From: JAPKZH01 sp964537875
Lineage (GTDB): Bacteria > Acidobacteriota > Aminicenantia > Aminicenantales > UBA4085
Direction of reading: 5' to 3'
NCBI GenBank assembly: GCA_964537875.1
Contig: CAZIDN010000005.1
Span: 57,703-121,702, forward strand
Length of the DNA stretch: 64,000 nt
Part shown: positions 42,504 through 52,500 of the stretch, one piece after another
How positions within the stretch are numbered: position 1 is the stretch's first letter
Layout: each line of letters starts with the position of its first letter
Translations under genes and position numbers: made by a program
The notes under the pieces: generated by a model
Databases searched by the model: none
What the model was told of the DNA's origin: nothing
Seen by the model: only the letters and a program-made list of their open reading frames with translations

Positions 42504-45500
42504 CTAGTCCTTGATCTCGATGGCCGGCAGGGTCGCCGCCTTCAATTGAGCGTTCACATTCAGCAAATCCTGCGTTTTGAGCGCGTTCCACTTCGACATA
42601 AGGTTAGAGAGGGCCTGCCTGCGTTCCGTGACTGCTGCGAGCGCCTGGCTTGTTGGCGCGGCGTCAGCGCCCTGCAATAGCCCCATCAGCGAGCTTATCG
42701 ATCCGCTGATGCCGGCGAGCGTATCCTGTCCGCCTCCCGCGCCCGGCCCGAAGCCGCCTCCTCCTCCACCGCGTTGGCCTATCCCGCCACCGCCTCCCTC
42801 CAGCGCTGCTGCCTTTTTGTCGAACTCAGCCAGCGCCTGTGAAATAGCGCCCTGGCCGGCGCGTTCTTGAAGCGTCTTCACTTGGGCACGGACCGCCCGG
42901 AGCTGGCGCAGCGCCGCCTGCGTTTCGAGCACGCCGTCGTACAGCGCCTTTGTGAGATTGGACTGCTCCGCGATGGCGGCCGGTGGCGTCTTGACGCGCG
43001 GATCCATCTTGACCGTAATCGGTTGCGTATAGCTCTTACCGTTGATCGTTAGCTTGACTATGTATTGCCCCGGCGCCACCCAGGGCGAGTTCGGCGAGGG
43101 GGCGGTGTTATGAGCGATGGCCGCGATGGGAAGCCCGCCCCGTCCTCCCGCTCCGCTCAGAGGCTGATAGTGCATATCCCATAAAAAACGATGCATGCCG
43201 GCGGCCGTCGAGAGCACCTGCGGGGGCCGGTACCAATACAGCGGGACCGGTGCGGTCGCCGAATCCGGTATCTCGAAGGCGTCCGTGCTTGAATAGCGCC
43301 GAACGAGCTTGCCCGCGCTATCAAGGATCTCCAGCGCCGCCGGCCCCGACACGTCCGACTTCAGCGCATAATTGATGATGGCGCCGTCCGGCGGGTTCTC
43401 CCCGGCCGGCTCATCGGGCGGCAGGGGCGTGTCGGTGTTCATGTTCCACCGCACACGAATTGCAGTCTGCGGCTTGAACAAAACAGCGTCGGCTGCGACG
43501 GCGTCTTGATTGAGCTGACGGAGCGGCGTGATATCATCAAGGATCCAGAAACCGCGACCGTGCGTCGCGACCGCCAGGTCGTCGTCTTTAATGATAAGGT
43601 CGCGCATCGATGTCGCCGGCATGTTCAGCCGGAGCGACTGCCAGTGATCGCCGTCATCGAAAGAAACGTAAATCTCGCGCTCCGTGCCCGCGAACAAGAG
43701 ACCTTTGCGCTTGGGATCCTCGCGGACGACGTTGACAGGAGCGCCGTCCGGAATCCCGTTGGTGATATGGGCCCACGTCTTGCCGCCGTCGTGCGTCCGG
43801 TAGATATGCGGCCGCATATCGTCAAGGCGGAGAGTGTTGATGGCCGCGTAGGCAGTCTGCACGTCGAAGCGGCCAGCGTCCATGATAGACACTTTGGCCC
43901 ATGGTGTGAGCTGCGGCGGCGTTACGTCCTTCCAATTCTTTCCGCCGTCCACCGTCACATGGATCAGTCCGTCGTCGGTGCCGACCCAGATGCGGTTGAC
44001 ATCGACATAGAACGGGGCGATCGTATAGATGACCCCTCGCCGGGAGGGCTTTGCGGTATCGGTGCTTCGGTACTTTCCGACGCTCGCCGGCACGTCCCAG
44101 GTCTTCCTGGTCAGGTCGGGACTGATCTGCTGCCAGCTCTGGCCGCCGTTCGTTGTCTTCCACAGCGTGTTTGCCGCGAAATAGAGGATGTGAGGATCGA
44201 CCGGCGAAAAGAGAACCGGCTGGGTGCGGACGGTCCGGAAATCGGCGGACCGGATTGGCTTCGGCCCGACGTTTTGGACTTGGCCCGTCCGGCGATCGAA
44301 GCGCGTCACACTCCGGCCGCCATAGATAATATCCGGGTCGAGGGGGTCCGGCGCTGCGTACCCGTACTCGTCGACTCCAACCGGATGCCATTCGCGGAAC
44401 GTGATCTGGCCGTGATTGCCGCGGCTGGCTACGCCGGCCGACCCGCTCTCCTGCTGCCCGCTGTACAAGCGGTAAGGGAAGGCATTATCGGCCGCGACGT
44501 GATACAGTTGCGCGGTCGGCTGGTTGTACCACGAACTCCATGTCTGGCCGCCGTTGACAGTGATGATGGCGCCCTGGTCGGCAACAAACAACATAATGTC
44601 AGGATTGTTCGGGTTGATCCAGATATTCTGATAATCATCGCCGCCCGGGGCGCCGCGAAAGCCTGTCCATGTCTTCCCGCCGTCTACCGACTTCCACGCC
44701 ACCGTACTATCGCTGAAGACGATATCGGGATTCTTCGGATGAACCGCCATCCTGGGAAGATCTCCGCCTCCGATGCGGCTGGCCGGGCGCCCGTCGGTTG
44801 TAATGCGCGTCCAGTTCTCGCCCGCGTCGTCCGAGCGATAGATGCCGGTGGCCCGCGTCATAGCAATGGCCGCATAGATGCGGTTCGGGTTGCTCGGAGC
44901 GATGGCCAGGTTGGCCTGGACGACGGCGTCCGTACCCGTCGTCAGGCCGTTCGTGAGCTGCCGCCAGGTCGTGCCGCCGTCGATCGATTTGAAGATGCCG
45001 CCCCCGGTGCCGCTCCAGGCTGCATTCTCCCAGGGACCCTGCCGTGATTCCCAAAGGCCGGCATAGACGATGTCCGGATTGACGGGATCGAACTCAAGCT
45101 CGGAGCCGCCCGTGTTTTCGTCCTTGTAGAGCACTTTCTGAAAGGTCTGGCCGCCGTCCGTCGAGCGGAAGATGCCGCGCTCTTCGTTCGGGCCATAGGG
45201 ATGGCCGAGAACGGCCGCGAACAGCCGGTCTGGATTGCGCGGGTCGACGATGATCTGCGGGATCTGCTGTCCATCGCGCAGGCCGAGATGCGTCCAGGTC
45301 TTGCCGGCATCGGTCGACTTGTAGATACCGTCGCCTGTCGAAAGGTCGGGCCGCTGCAGCCCCTCGCCGGTCGAAACATAGACGATGTTCGGGTCCGAAG
45401 GAGCTACAGCGATAGCGCCGATCGAGCCGGTAGGCTGGCTGTCGAAGATCGGCTTCCATGTCACGCCGTAGTCGGTCGTCTTCCATACGCCGCCGTTGCA

Positions 45501-45701
45501 GACACCCATGTAGAAAACATTGGGTTGGGCCGGGACCCCGGCGACAGCCCTCGTCCGGCCGCCCCGATAAGGTCCGATCGAGCGCCAGCGCATCCCGGCG
45601 AAGTACTTTGCGTCGAACGGCTGGGCGACGCCTGTCGAAACGGCAGCGACTAATAGCAACAGCGCTAAAGCGCTTCGGAAAAGCTTGTTCTGTAAATCCA
45701 T
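42504..45701 (-). CDS. Secreted BNR/sortilin-like beta-propeller protein
   Basis: The start at 45701 has AAGGAG upstream and begins a signal peptide (FRSALALLLLVAAVSTGVAQ). Some 720 residues form a sortilin/VPS10-like propeller with Asp-box motifs: YKSTDAGKTWTHLGL, FRSTDGGQTF, WKTTNGGQSWQQIS, YRTHDGGKTW. After it come two beta domains (KPQTAIRVRWNMN, QYIVKLTINGKSYTQPI), a helical hairpin and a Gly-rich segment (GGGGGIGQRGGGGG). The family (WD40/YVTN/BNR) is common in soil Acidobacteria and Gemmatimonadetes and has no assigned reaction. It may bind glycans or peptides. Confidence 0.9.
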   Translation of the reverse strand: MDLQNKLFRSALALLLLVAAVSTGVAQPFDAKYFAGMRWRSIGPYRGGRTRAVAGVPAQPNVFYMGVCNGGVWKTTDYGVTWKPIFDSQPTGSIGAIAVAPSDPNIVYVSTGEGLQRPDLSTGDGIYKSTDAGKTWTHLGLRDGQQIPQIIVDPRNPDRLFAAVLGHPYGPNEERGIFRSTDGGQTFQKVLYKDENTGGSELEFDPVNPDIVYAGLWESRQGPWENAAWSGTGGGIFKSIDGGTTWRQLTNGLTTGTDAVVQANLAIAPSNPNRIYAAIAMTRATGIYRSDDAGENWTRITTDGRPASRIGGGDLPRMAVHPKNPDIVFSDSTVAWKSVDGGKTWTGFRGAPGGDDYQNIWINPNNPDIMLFVADQGAIITVNGGQTWSSWYNQPTAQLYHVAADNAFPYRLYSGQQESGSAGVASRGNHGQITFREWHPVGVDEYGYAAPDPLDPDIIYGGRSVTRFDRRTGQVQNVGPKPIRSADFRTVRTQPVLFSPVDPHILYFAANTLWKTTNGGQSWQQISPDLTRKTWDVPASVGKYRSTDTAKPSRRGVIYTIAPFYVDVNRIWVGTDDGLIHVTVDGGKNWKDVTPPQLTPWAKVSIMDAGRFDVQTAYAAINTLRLDDMRPHIYRTHDGGKTWAHITNGIPDGAPVNVVREDPKRKGLLFAGTEREIYVSFDDGDHWQSLRLNMPATSMRDLIIKDDDLAVATHGRGFWILDDITPLRQLNQDAVAADAVLFKPQTAIRVRWNMNTDTPLPPDEPAGENPPDGAIINYALKSDVSGPAALEILDSAGKLVRRYSSTDAFEIPDSATAPVPLYWYRPPQVLSTAAGMHRFLWDMHYQPLSGAGGRGGLPIAAIAHNTAPSPNSPWVAPGQYIVKLTINGKSYTQPITVKMDPRVKTPPAAIAEQSNLTKALYDGVLETQAALRQLRAVRAQVKTLQERAGQGAISQALAEFDKKAAALEGGGGGIGQRGGGGGGFGPGAGGGQDTLAGISGSISSLMGLLQGADAAPTSQALAAVTERRQALSNLMSKWNALKTQDLLNVNAQLKAATLPAIEIKD

Positions 45702-45800
45702 GATTGATTCTCCTTTGAGATCAAGGTCAACGATCAGTGGTCTGAAGATGAATGTATTCCAGCCGCGAATCCCTGTCAACAGGATGATGGAAAAGAATCC

Positions 45801-45866
45801 GGGGTCAAAGCTACTCTTTACGCAAAAATCAGATTAGAAATATGCGTAATGAGTAGGTTTGACTCC
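45801..45866. repeat. REP-like palindrome C
   Basis: 66 bp in the divergent gap between the BNR and GNAT genes, with several arm mismatches; the oldest-looking copy. Confidence 0.75.
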
Positions 45867-45940
45867 ATGATTCCTGCTATGGCCGGAGCCGGCCCAATTT
45901 GTGTAAAATAGAGAGAGAGGCATCGGAGAAAAGATCGGCA

Positions 45941-46762
45941 ATGAAAAACGAGGTCATCATCCGGCCGCTGCAAAGGCATGAAATCCCGCTGTTGGAAGGG
46001 ATGGCGCCTGCTGATTGGAACTCGGACCTTCCGGCTTTTATGATCAGCCACTTTGGCGAACCTTATTTTTATCCCATCATCGCCGACATGAGAGGCGCCA
46101 TCATTGGCGTGGCCAACGCCATCCAGAACGGCGAAACAGGCTGGCTGGGCAACATCATCGTCCGGCCCGAACACCGGAACCAAGGCATGGGTACGCAGCT
46201 GACGCGCAGCCTGGTCCAGCATTTTGCCGCCTTGGGTTGTCGCCGACAGCTGCTCATCGCCACGCCCTTGGGCGAACCAATCTATCGCAAGCTGGATTTC
46301 CGGATGAGCTCCCAATATAAATTTTTCAAGGGACCGTGGCTAACAGGGCCAACCGATTTTTCTACGCTGCGGGGCATCGGGCCCCAGGATTCCGGGCCGA
46401 TTCTTGACTTGGACCGTCAGGCTTCCGGGGAAGATCGCGGCCGGATGCTCGGAAAGTTCTTCTCCGGCGGCTGGGTGCATCAAGACCGTTCGTCCTGGAA
46501 AGTCGACGGCTTTTTTCTGCCCGCTTTCGGCGCCGGGCTGATCGTTGCTGCGAACAAAGATGCCGGCTTGGCCTTGCTGCGATTAAAACACTCCCAAGCG
46601 GAGCGGACGGCGGTGGTTCCCGAAGCCAACCGGGACGCCGCTGACTTCCTGGTTCGGAACGGATTCGAAGAATATATGACAGCGCCAAGGATGTTCCTAG
46701 GCGAGGAAGCGGACTGGAAGCCGCAATGCATATATGCCCGAGGCTCCGGCTACTCCGGCTGA
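45941..46762 (+). CDS. GNAT-family acetyltransferase
   Basis: From ATG 45941 the N-terminal 125 residues are a GNAT domain with the acetyl-CoA loop RPEHRNQGMGTQL (Q/RxxGxG/A form) after the strand LGNIIVRPE. A second, weaker GNAT-like unit occupies the C-terminal half (FFLPAFGAGLIVAANKDAGL, RDAADFLVRNGFEEYMTAP). This two-domain layout resembles enzymes of unknown substrate. Cytoplasmic, no signal peptide. REP copies lie on both sides. Confidence 0.88.
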   Translation: MKNEVIIRPLQRHEIPLLEGMAPADWNSDLPAFMISHFGEPYFYPIIADMRGAIIGVANAIQNGETGWLGNIIVRPEHRNQGMGTQLTRSLVQHFAALGCRRQLLIATPLGEPIYRKLDFRMSSQYKFFKGPWLTGPTDFSTLRGIGPQDSGPILDLDRQASGEDRGRMLGKFFSGGWVHQDRSSWKVDGFFLPAFGAGLIVAANKDAGLALLRLKHSQAERTAVVPEANRDAADFLVRNGFEEYMTAPRMFLGEEADWKPQCIYARGSGYSG

Positions 46763-46775
46763 GGAAATGGATCCT

Positions 46776-46848
46776 GGGGTCAAACCTACTCGTTACGCAT
46801 TAGCCAAGATTCTCCAGGGCAGCTAGCGTAAGGAGTAGGTTTGACCCC
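46776..46848. repeat. REP-like palindrome D
   Basis: 73 bp between two convergent genes; its longer core reads CTCCAGGG, the reverse orientation of the other cores. Confidence 0.8.
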
Positions 46849-46863
46849 GTGCTTCCTACCTTC

Positions 46864-48000
46864 TCAGGAGCGGAACTTGACCTTCATTTGGACGATCTCG
46901 GAGGTGGTTCCGATCCTGATCGGAGGCGACCAGACTCCCACACCCACGGTGACGTAATATTGGGTGTTTATCTTGCGGCCATATCCCCGGCCGATCTCGT
47001 AGAGGCGGTCGTTGACCAGCGTGATAGGAAAGGCCGCTCCGCCATGGGTATGGCCTGACAACTGGAGATCGACCCCGGCTTCGGCCGCCTCTTCAAGATG
47101 AACGGGTTGGTGGTCCATGAGAATGACCGGCAGATTCATGTTGATGTCTTTAAGGATCTCCTTGAGAGGCGTTCGCCGTTCGTTGTGGGCGATGTAGGAT
47201 CTGTTGCTGCGGCCGACGAGATAAAAGGAACCGGCTGCAAGAACAGCCTGGTTTTGAAGCCCGGTAATCCGGCTCCTCCGGAGCAACTCCAGGCTGTTCT
47301 TGATCCCGGCAAAGTATTCGTGGTTTCCCATGCAGGCATAGACGCCGAACGGGGCACGGATCTTTGCCAGCGTATCCGGCAACCGCTCCTTTTCGGAAGT
47401 CAGCGCTTCCTCATTGACAATATCGCCCAAGATGAGCACGACATCAGGGTCGAGGCTGTTGATCATCCCAACGATTTTTTCTAAGCGCGAAATGTGCAGG
47501 TACGGGCCGAGATGAATGTCCGAAAAGAAAACCAGGTTCAGGCTTTCCATCCCGGCCGCCTTTTTGTCAATCGCGATCTCCAAGGTATGGACACGGACAT
47601 GGCGGGCGTAGAACATCCCGGCGAAAAGAATTGCGAAGGTGATTCCCACAACTGTAAAAAACGCTCCCCGCCCCGCCCTTCGGCGATTCTCCCGGATCCA
47701 GCTCGGGAAAAAAGGGAAAAAATGGTCGATCAAACGCAGAAGGTCGACAAGCACCGTGAAAAGGACGAGATAAAGCAAAACGCCCGGATAAAAGGATCCC
47801 AGGGCGCAGATTGTCTCCTTGAAAACAGAAGGCTCTCCCCTCTCCAAGCGGTGCCACAGGAAAAAAGTATAGGAAAATGGGAGATAGAGAATGAATATGA
47901 TAATCCGGAATAAGCCCGTTCCGGTCAATGCTTTCCAGGCCCGCCAGAGCAGATACGCATTCCCCGACAAGTAGAGAATATACGAGATCTCGAAGAACAT
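46864..48000 (-). CDS. Membrane metallophosphoesterase, YkuE-like
   Basis: Three or four N-terminal transmembrane helices (FRIIIFILYLPFSYTFFLW, YPGVLLYLVLFTVLVDLL, FFTVVGITFAILFAGMFY) precede a calcineurin-type domain with all metal motifs: SDIHLG, GDIVNE, GNHEY, DHQP and SGHTHGG. Enzymes with this layout act on phosphoesters at or outside the membrane; the substrate is unknown, and lipid phosphates such as UDP-diacylglucosamine are only one option. The ATG at 48000 starts directly at a hydrophobic helix. REP copies flank it. Confidence 0.9.
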   Translation of the reverse strand: MFFEISYILYLSGNAYLLWRAWKALTGTGLFRIIIFILYLPFSYTFFLWHRLERGEPSVFKETICALGSFYPGVLLYLVLFTVLVDLLRLIDHFFPFFPSWIRENRRRAGRGAFFTVVGITFAILFAGMFYARHVRVHTLEIAIDKKAAGMESLNLVFFSDIHLGPYLHISRLEKIVGMINSLDPDVVLILGDIVNEEALTSEKERLPDTLAKIRAPFGVYACMGNHEYFAGIKNSLELLRRSRITGLQNQAVLAAGSFYLVGRSNRSYIAHNERRTPLKEILKDINMNLPVILMDHQPVHLEEAAEAGVDLQLSGHTHGGAAFPITLVNDRLYEIGRGYGRKINTQYYVTVGVGVWSPPIRIGTTSEIVQMKVKFRS

Positions 48001-48046
48001 CGCGGTCAGCCTGCCAAGGCAAAAGGATTTTATGAAAAAAATGAAC

Positions 48047-48114
48047 GGAGGTCAAACCTAATCGTAATCGCAAGCTCCCCTGGAAAATTGTGCGTAACGA
48101 GTAGGTTTGAACCC
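48047..48114. repeat. REP-like palindrome E
   Basis: 68 bp in the divergent gap before the NTF2-like gene; core CTCCCCTGGAAAATTG. Confidence 0.8.
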
Positions 48115-48186
48115 AGTCTTCCATTGAAAAAATTTTCGGTTCAGTATATAAAGGCCCTAATATTGAAAAGTTTGGGAGGACGACTA

Positions 48187-48615
48187 ATGCGAAGATGGAC
48201 ATTTGTTATCGCTATTCTTTTTCTCTGTCAAATAGCAAAGTTATTGCCTGCGGCGGATCTCAAATCGGATCTGCTCAAAATCCTCGAAATCCAAAAGGTC
48301 GCTTGGAACAAACAGGACGTCCTGGGGTTCATGGCCTATTATTGGAAATCAGAAGAATTTACTTTTCAATCCGGAGCGAACAGGCTTCGGGGTTGGAATG
48401 CCCTTCTCGAGCGCTACCAAAAAAGCTATTCCGGCGAAAATTGGGGGATTTTGGATTTTACCGACCTCGAGGTCAAAGTTCTCAGCAGCGATTACGCCTA
48501 CGTCCTGGGCCGTTGGAACCTGACGATCAAAGACACAAAAAAAGAGGGCGTTTTCACGATCATCTTCAAGCGTTTCCCCGAGGGCTGGCGCATCATCCAC
48601 GACCACTCGTCTTGA
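48187..48615 (+). CDS. Secreted SnoaL/DUF4440-like (NTF2 superfamily) protein
   Basis: GGGAGGA precedes the ATG. A signal peptide (RRWTFVIAILFLCQIAKLLPA) leads to one NTF2-like fold of about 115 residues: ILEIQKVAWNKQDVLGFMAY, YYWKSEEFTFQSG, the central NWGILDFTDLEVKVL, and end strands YVLGRWNLT and EGWRIIHDHSS. The His-Asp-His end is typical of DUF4440 members, which include small-molecule binders and unassigned enzymes. It is exported. Confidence 0.85.
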   Translation: MRRWTFVIAILFLCQIAKLLPAADLKSDLLKILEIQKVAWNKQDVLGFMAYYWKSEEFTFQSGANRLRGWNALLERYQKSYSGENWGILDFTDLEVKVLSSDYAYVLGRWNLTIKDTKKEGVFTIIFKRFPEGWRIIHDHSS

Positions 48616-48618
48616 AGC

Positions 48619-48684
48619 GGGGTCAAACCTACTCGTTACGCGCAATTTTCCAGGGGAGGGTGCGTAACAAGTAGGTTTGACCCC
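48619..48684. repeat. REP-like palindrome F
   Basis: 66 bp in the convergent gap; its core is the reverse complement of the core in copy E, so E and F are in inverted orientation around the NTF2-like gene. Confidence 0.85.
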
Positions 48685-48740
48685 GTTCGTTACTTTGGCC
48701 CCCTCTGCAATTACTGCGCTTCTGGATATCGGAGCGGCGC

Positions 48741-49208
48741 TTACCTTCCTCTGAAGGCAGCGATCGTCTCCAAGAGAATGCGGATATGATTCTGATCTCC
48801 CTTTGTCAGAGCCTGAAAGAGGCTAATCAGAGAAGGCTCGCGAACCTCCACGGATGCGCCCAAGTGGATGCGTTCAAATTCCGTTTCAAGTTGAAGGATT
48901 CTGTTCAGTCCCTCACGGAAGCTCAGCCCTGTATCAAACTCGGCCAGCAATGCTCCGGCGTCTTTTAAACCCTTCTGCATCTCCTCGTCTTTAAGGCGGA
49001 CTCCGACAAACAAATCCGGCATTTCGCCCAAATAGTTTTTCCCGGTTCGCAAAATATTGGCGTGGTTGATCTCTTCCCGGGAAAGAGAAATAAGCCGTTT
49101 GGATAACGACTCGTCGCCTGCCAATCCGGAAAGTTTTTCATAAACCTTCGAAACCCGCATTTCCAGTTCGGCCCCAAAATCAAGGAATTTTGCAATGTCC
49201 AAATTCAC
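48741..49208 (-). CDS. Ferritin-like/rubrerythrin-type protein
   Basis: A 155-residue four-helix bundle with AELEMRVSKVYEKLS, a Glu-His pair in SLSREEINHANILR, then LQLETEFERIHLG and KGDQNHIRILLETI. These E..ExxH positions can hold a di-iron site as in rubrerythrin or ferritin-like proteins. The C-terminal rubredoxin domain is absent. It may detoxify peroxide or store iron. The 324-bp gap upstream (49209-49532) shows no gene or RNA. Confidence 0.8.
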   Translation of the reverse strand: MNLDIAKFLDFGAELEMRVSKVYEKLSGLAGDESLSKRLISLSREEINHANILRTGKNYLGEMPDLFVGVRLKDEEMQKGLKDAGALLAEFDTGLSFREGLNRILQLETEFERIHLGASVEVREPSLISLFQALTKGDQNHIRILLETIAAFRGR

Positions 49209-49532
49209 CCTCCCTCGCCCGAACTGTCAAGCTTCGGACGCCATGGCGTTGAGCCCGATACGCACATAAAAAGCATACGGAGATCGCATTAGCTTTTCAG
49301 TACGAGGATCATTTTTCTCCCTTTGGCTGCCGAATGCCATATGCCGACATCCTCATTGCCATAATACACGCCCTCCAAACCGCTGTCAACGAATTAAGAA
49401 TCCGACGGCCGATTAACAACAAAACTACCTCAACATAGAATAGAAAAATTCCTTTCTCTGAAACAAAAATCGACGGCAGTTGAATCTTCCGGCTTTTTCA
49501 CTCTGTTTTCTAGCTCATCATATTCTAAAAAC

Positions 49533-52500
49533 CTACTTGACGATGATCTCGTCGAAATTCATCATCGCGGCGGCGTTCGGGGCCGCGGCGTTCGGGTGCC
49601 ACTTGGGCAGCGCTCCGATGTTCTTGGCCCTTATGTGAATATACTGGCCCTGCGTCTTTTTCAGGTCGTAGGTTAGATTCTTGCTGGCCGGACCCTGCGC
49701 TCTCTCCGGCACGGCCAAGCTGTCCGTGGCGACAATCTTATAATCCTTATTATCCATCGAAACCGAGATCTCGACGGAGGCCGGCAAAAAGACCCTGGCG
49801 CCGTTGTTCTCTAAGCAGCCCAACATTATTTCCTGGAGCGTCTTGACCTGCCCCATATCCAGGATTACGTCGAGGTCCTTATCGAACGCCTGCCAATTGC
49901 GGTCGCCAGCTTCAGCAGTCCCCCTGACCAGATCGATCAGCGCAGTGCTCGCGACCGGCCCTGCCGGCCCGCCTCGTCTTTGAGCGGGAGGGATCACATA
50001 CTGGACGCTCTTGACCGGCAACGATTTGCTGAAATAAGCGGTCGCCATCACGCTCGGCAACTTAACTTTATCGAAGGAGATCGCGTTTAGAACGGCCGAT
50101 TGGTTCAAGCTGATCGGCGCCGTGTACCTGGCCGAGTTCATCGTCGGGACGCTGCCATCCAGTGTGTAGTGGATCTCGGCGTTATCATCCGTGGCGACCA
50201 AGGCCACGACGAGAGGCCGGCTGTAATCGATATAGGCCTTCTCAGGCGAGATCAGCGGCTTTGGGCAAGCCTGGAATCTCGCATAGTCGCTTCGATCCCT
50301 GATCAGGGTATCGGAAAGAGGTTGGGCTGGAGTCGCATCCTCATTTTCGTTATGGGCGGCCGTGATGGCGAAGATCTTGATTCGTTCGTTCGCCGGAAAA
50401 GTAATCTGCGTGGCCCCCTGCGGCCGATCGATTTTATATTGATAGATATACGCATACATATAGGGGTCGTTAGCCCCGTTTCGCAAATGCCGATGAGTCG
50501 TAAAAAAGGCGACACGGTCTTTTCGGACATAACCGGGGGCAACGCCGATATAATTGATATTGCCGCGGTCGAAGCTGGTTGCGGCGCTGTCGCCGTCCCA
50601 CAGACGCTTGTCCCATTGACCATAAAATCCTGACCAGACCTCAACCGGGATTTCCACGGCGACGCCGCCGATCTTGAAGACGGCCCTGCTCCCTGTCCCG
50701 GCGCCCCCCGCATCCATCCCGCGGAAAGCCATTGATTCCCCGGCGGCAGCGAGGATATAGAGCTTGTTAAAATTTCCAACCGGCAGGTTAATCGTCTGGC
50801 CGCTGCAGGCGACCGCATTATTGGCGCCGTCGGCCTTGGGACCCAATCGAAAATGGATGCTCCCGCTCGTGATCGTGTCCGGGAGCATCTCCGCCGGGAA
50901 AGACTTTCCACTCCCGTCGAAATCGCCGTCGGCTTTGTGTTTGTCGTTGCTGATGACATCGACGTTATAGGGCAATTCCATCGGCGTGCTTTGAGGCAGG
51001 GGAAGGGCCTTTTCGAACGGCTTGAGTCGCAGGGCGAACGTCTTCAGATGATAGGGCGTCACATCAAAGACGATCTTTCCATTTTTCACGACGGCGTTCG
51101 CCAGATCCTGTTCCTGGCCGTTCACTTCTCTCGCCGAAACGACCGGAGCGGCAAAAGCCAGCTCGATATTTTTCGCGGCTTTGCCTTTGGCCTCGACGAT
51201 CCGGACGATCAAATCATCGCCGATCTCCGCTTTCTTGACGGCCGACACGACGATATCCCGATTATTGACTTTGAGGAACGAGAAGGTTTTTCCCAAGGGG
51301 CCCGGATGCGGCACAGCCTGGAAAGCGACAAGGGGCTGATTGAGCCGTGCGGCCTGGATGTTCGAATCGGCGGCGCGCCAATCGCCGGGATGGCCATAGA
51401 GGGAATAGAGGATCTTATGTTTGCCAAAATCTTGGACTCCCTGCTCGCGATAGGAATTTCTCACGCCGGGCGTGTACAACAGGGTCGATCTCAAGATATT
51501 GTCGGCCGGTTTATCGGAACCGTATTTGCAGTCTTCCAGGACCGATACGCCATAGCGGCCGTCTTTATTCGTCAGGTCGAACCATTGGTGCGACGGCACC
51601 TCGAACTTGACGGGATCGTTATTGCCGCGCTCGATCGTGCCGACGCCCCAATTGTACGTCGCCATAGGGTTGGAAACCGTCAAGGGGAACGTGGCTTTCA
51701 AGGACGACTCTTTGGTCGCCCAGTCGATGACCGTGTTGAACTCGATCCTGTCGCGGCTTCCGTTGGCCGCCAGGCGGATGACCTGGACGAATTTTGAATG
51801 ACGGGACTCCCGCTCGACGGCCAGGGCGGCCCGGGCCGGCCCGTTTTCGACAACCGCGATCTTAGCCGGGCCTTCGACAAAGCCGGCCGCCGGTTTGTTT
51901 CGATCTTCCCAATCCATGTTCCAGGCCGGCCATTGCTGAGGCCGCTCATAGTGAAAGGCCAGCCTGATCGGCGATGACAACAGTTCTTTGTTCGCGGTTT
52001 TATCGAAAATGCTGACGACATCCCCAGCTGGATCTAGCTTAACGACATATTTTGAATTTTCGAGCGACGTCGGAGTTGCCTTCAATCCCGTCGCCATGGC
52101 GCACGGCGCATCCGACGGTCTGACATCGAACGCGACATAGTTTAACGACGGAGTCTTGGCCAGGAAGAGGACCGCGATCTTGTTCCCCTCGACCTTGGAG
52201 ATCTGTGAAGGCACTTCTCTATTATCGCCATCGAAGATTCTGACGGCCTTTGGCCCATCCTTCGGAAAAGCGACCGTCGCCTCAACGATGTCTTCCCGTT
52301 CGACGGCCAGAGGATTGAATACGATGAGCGGGATCCCCTGGACCCGAGTATCCAGGGCACGAATGACCGAACCCGAAGCGTCCGCGAAAATATGGCCAAA
52401 TTGGCTCAAAGCCAGCAGCTCATCGTTCTGAGAGAATTCATAGGCCCGGGGGATGCTGGTCCCGGGAAGAATATCGTGGAATTGTCCTCCGAGGACGAGC

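Noticed and set aside
43506..45047. A 513-codon plus-strand frame inside the BNR gene
   Set aside because: It is a GC-rich shadow of the propeller gene; the minus frame has repeated Asp boxes.
39068..48684. REP-like palindromes as a CRISPR array
   Set aside because: Copies are kilobases apart at gene junctions, not regularly spaced.
49209..49532. Gap upstream of the ferritin-like gene as a hidden gene
   Set aside because: All frames are short and broken; no promoter or RNA structure stood out.
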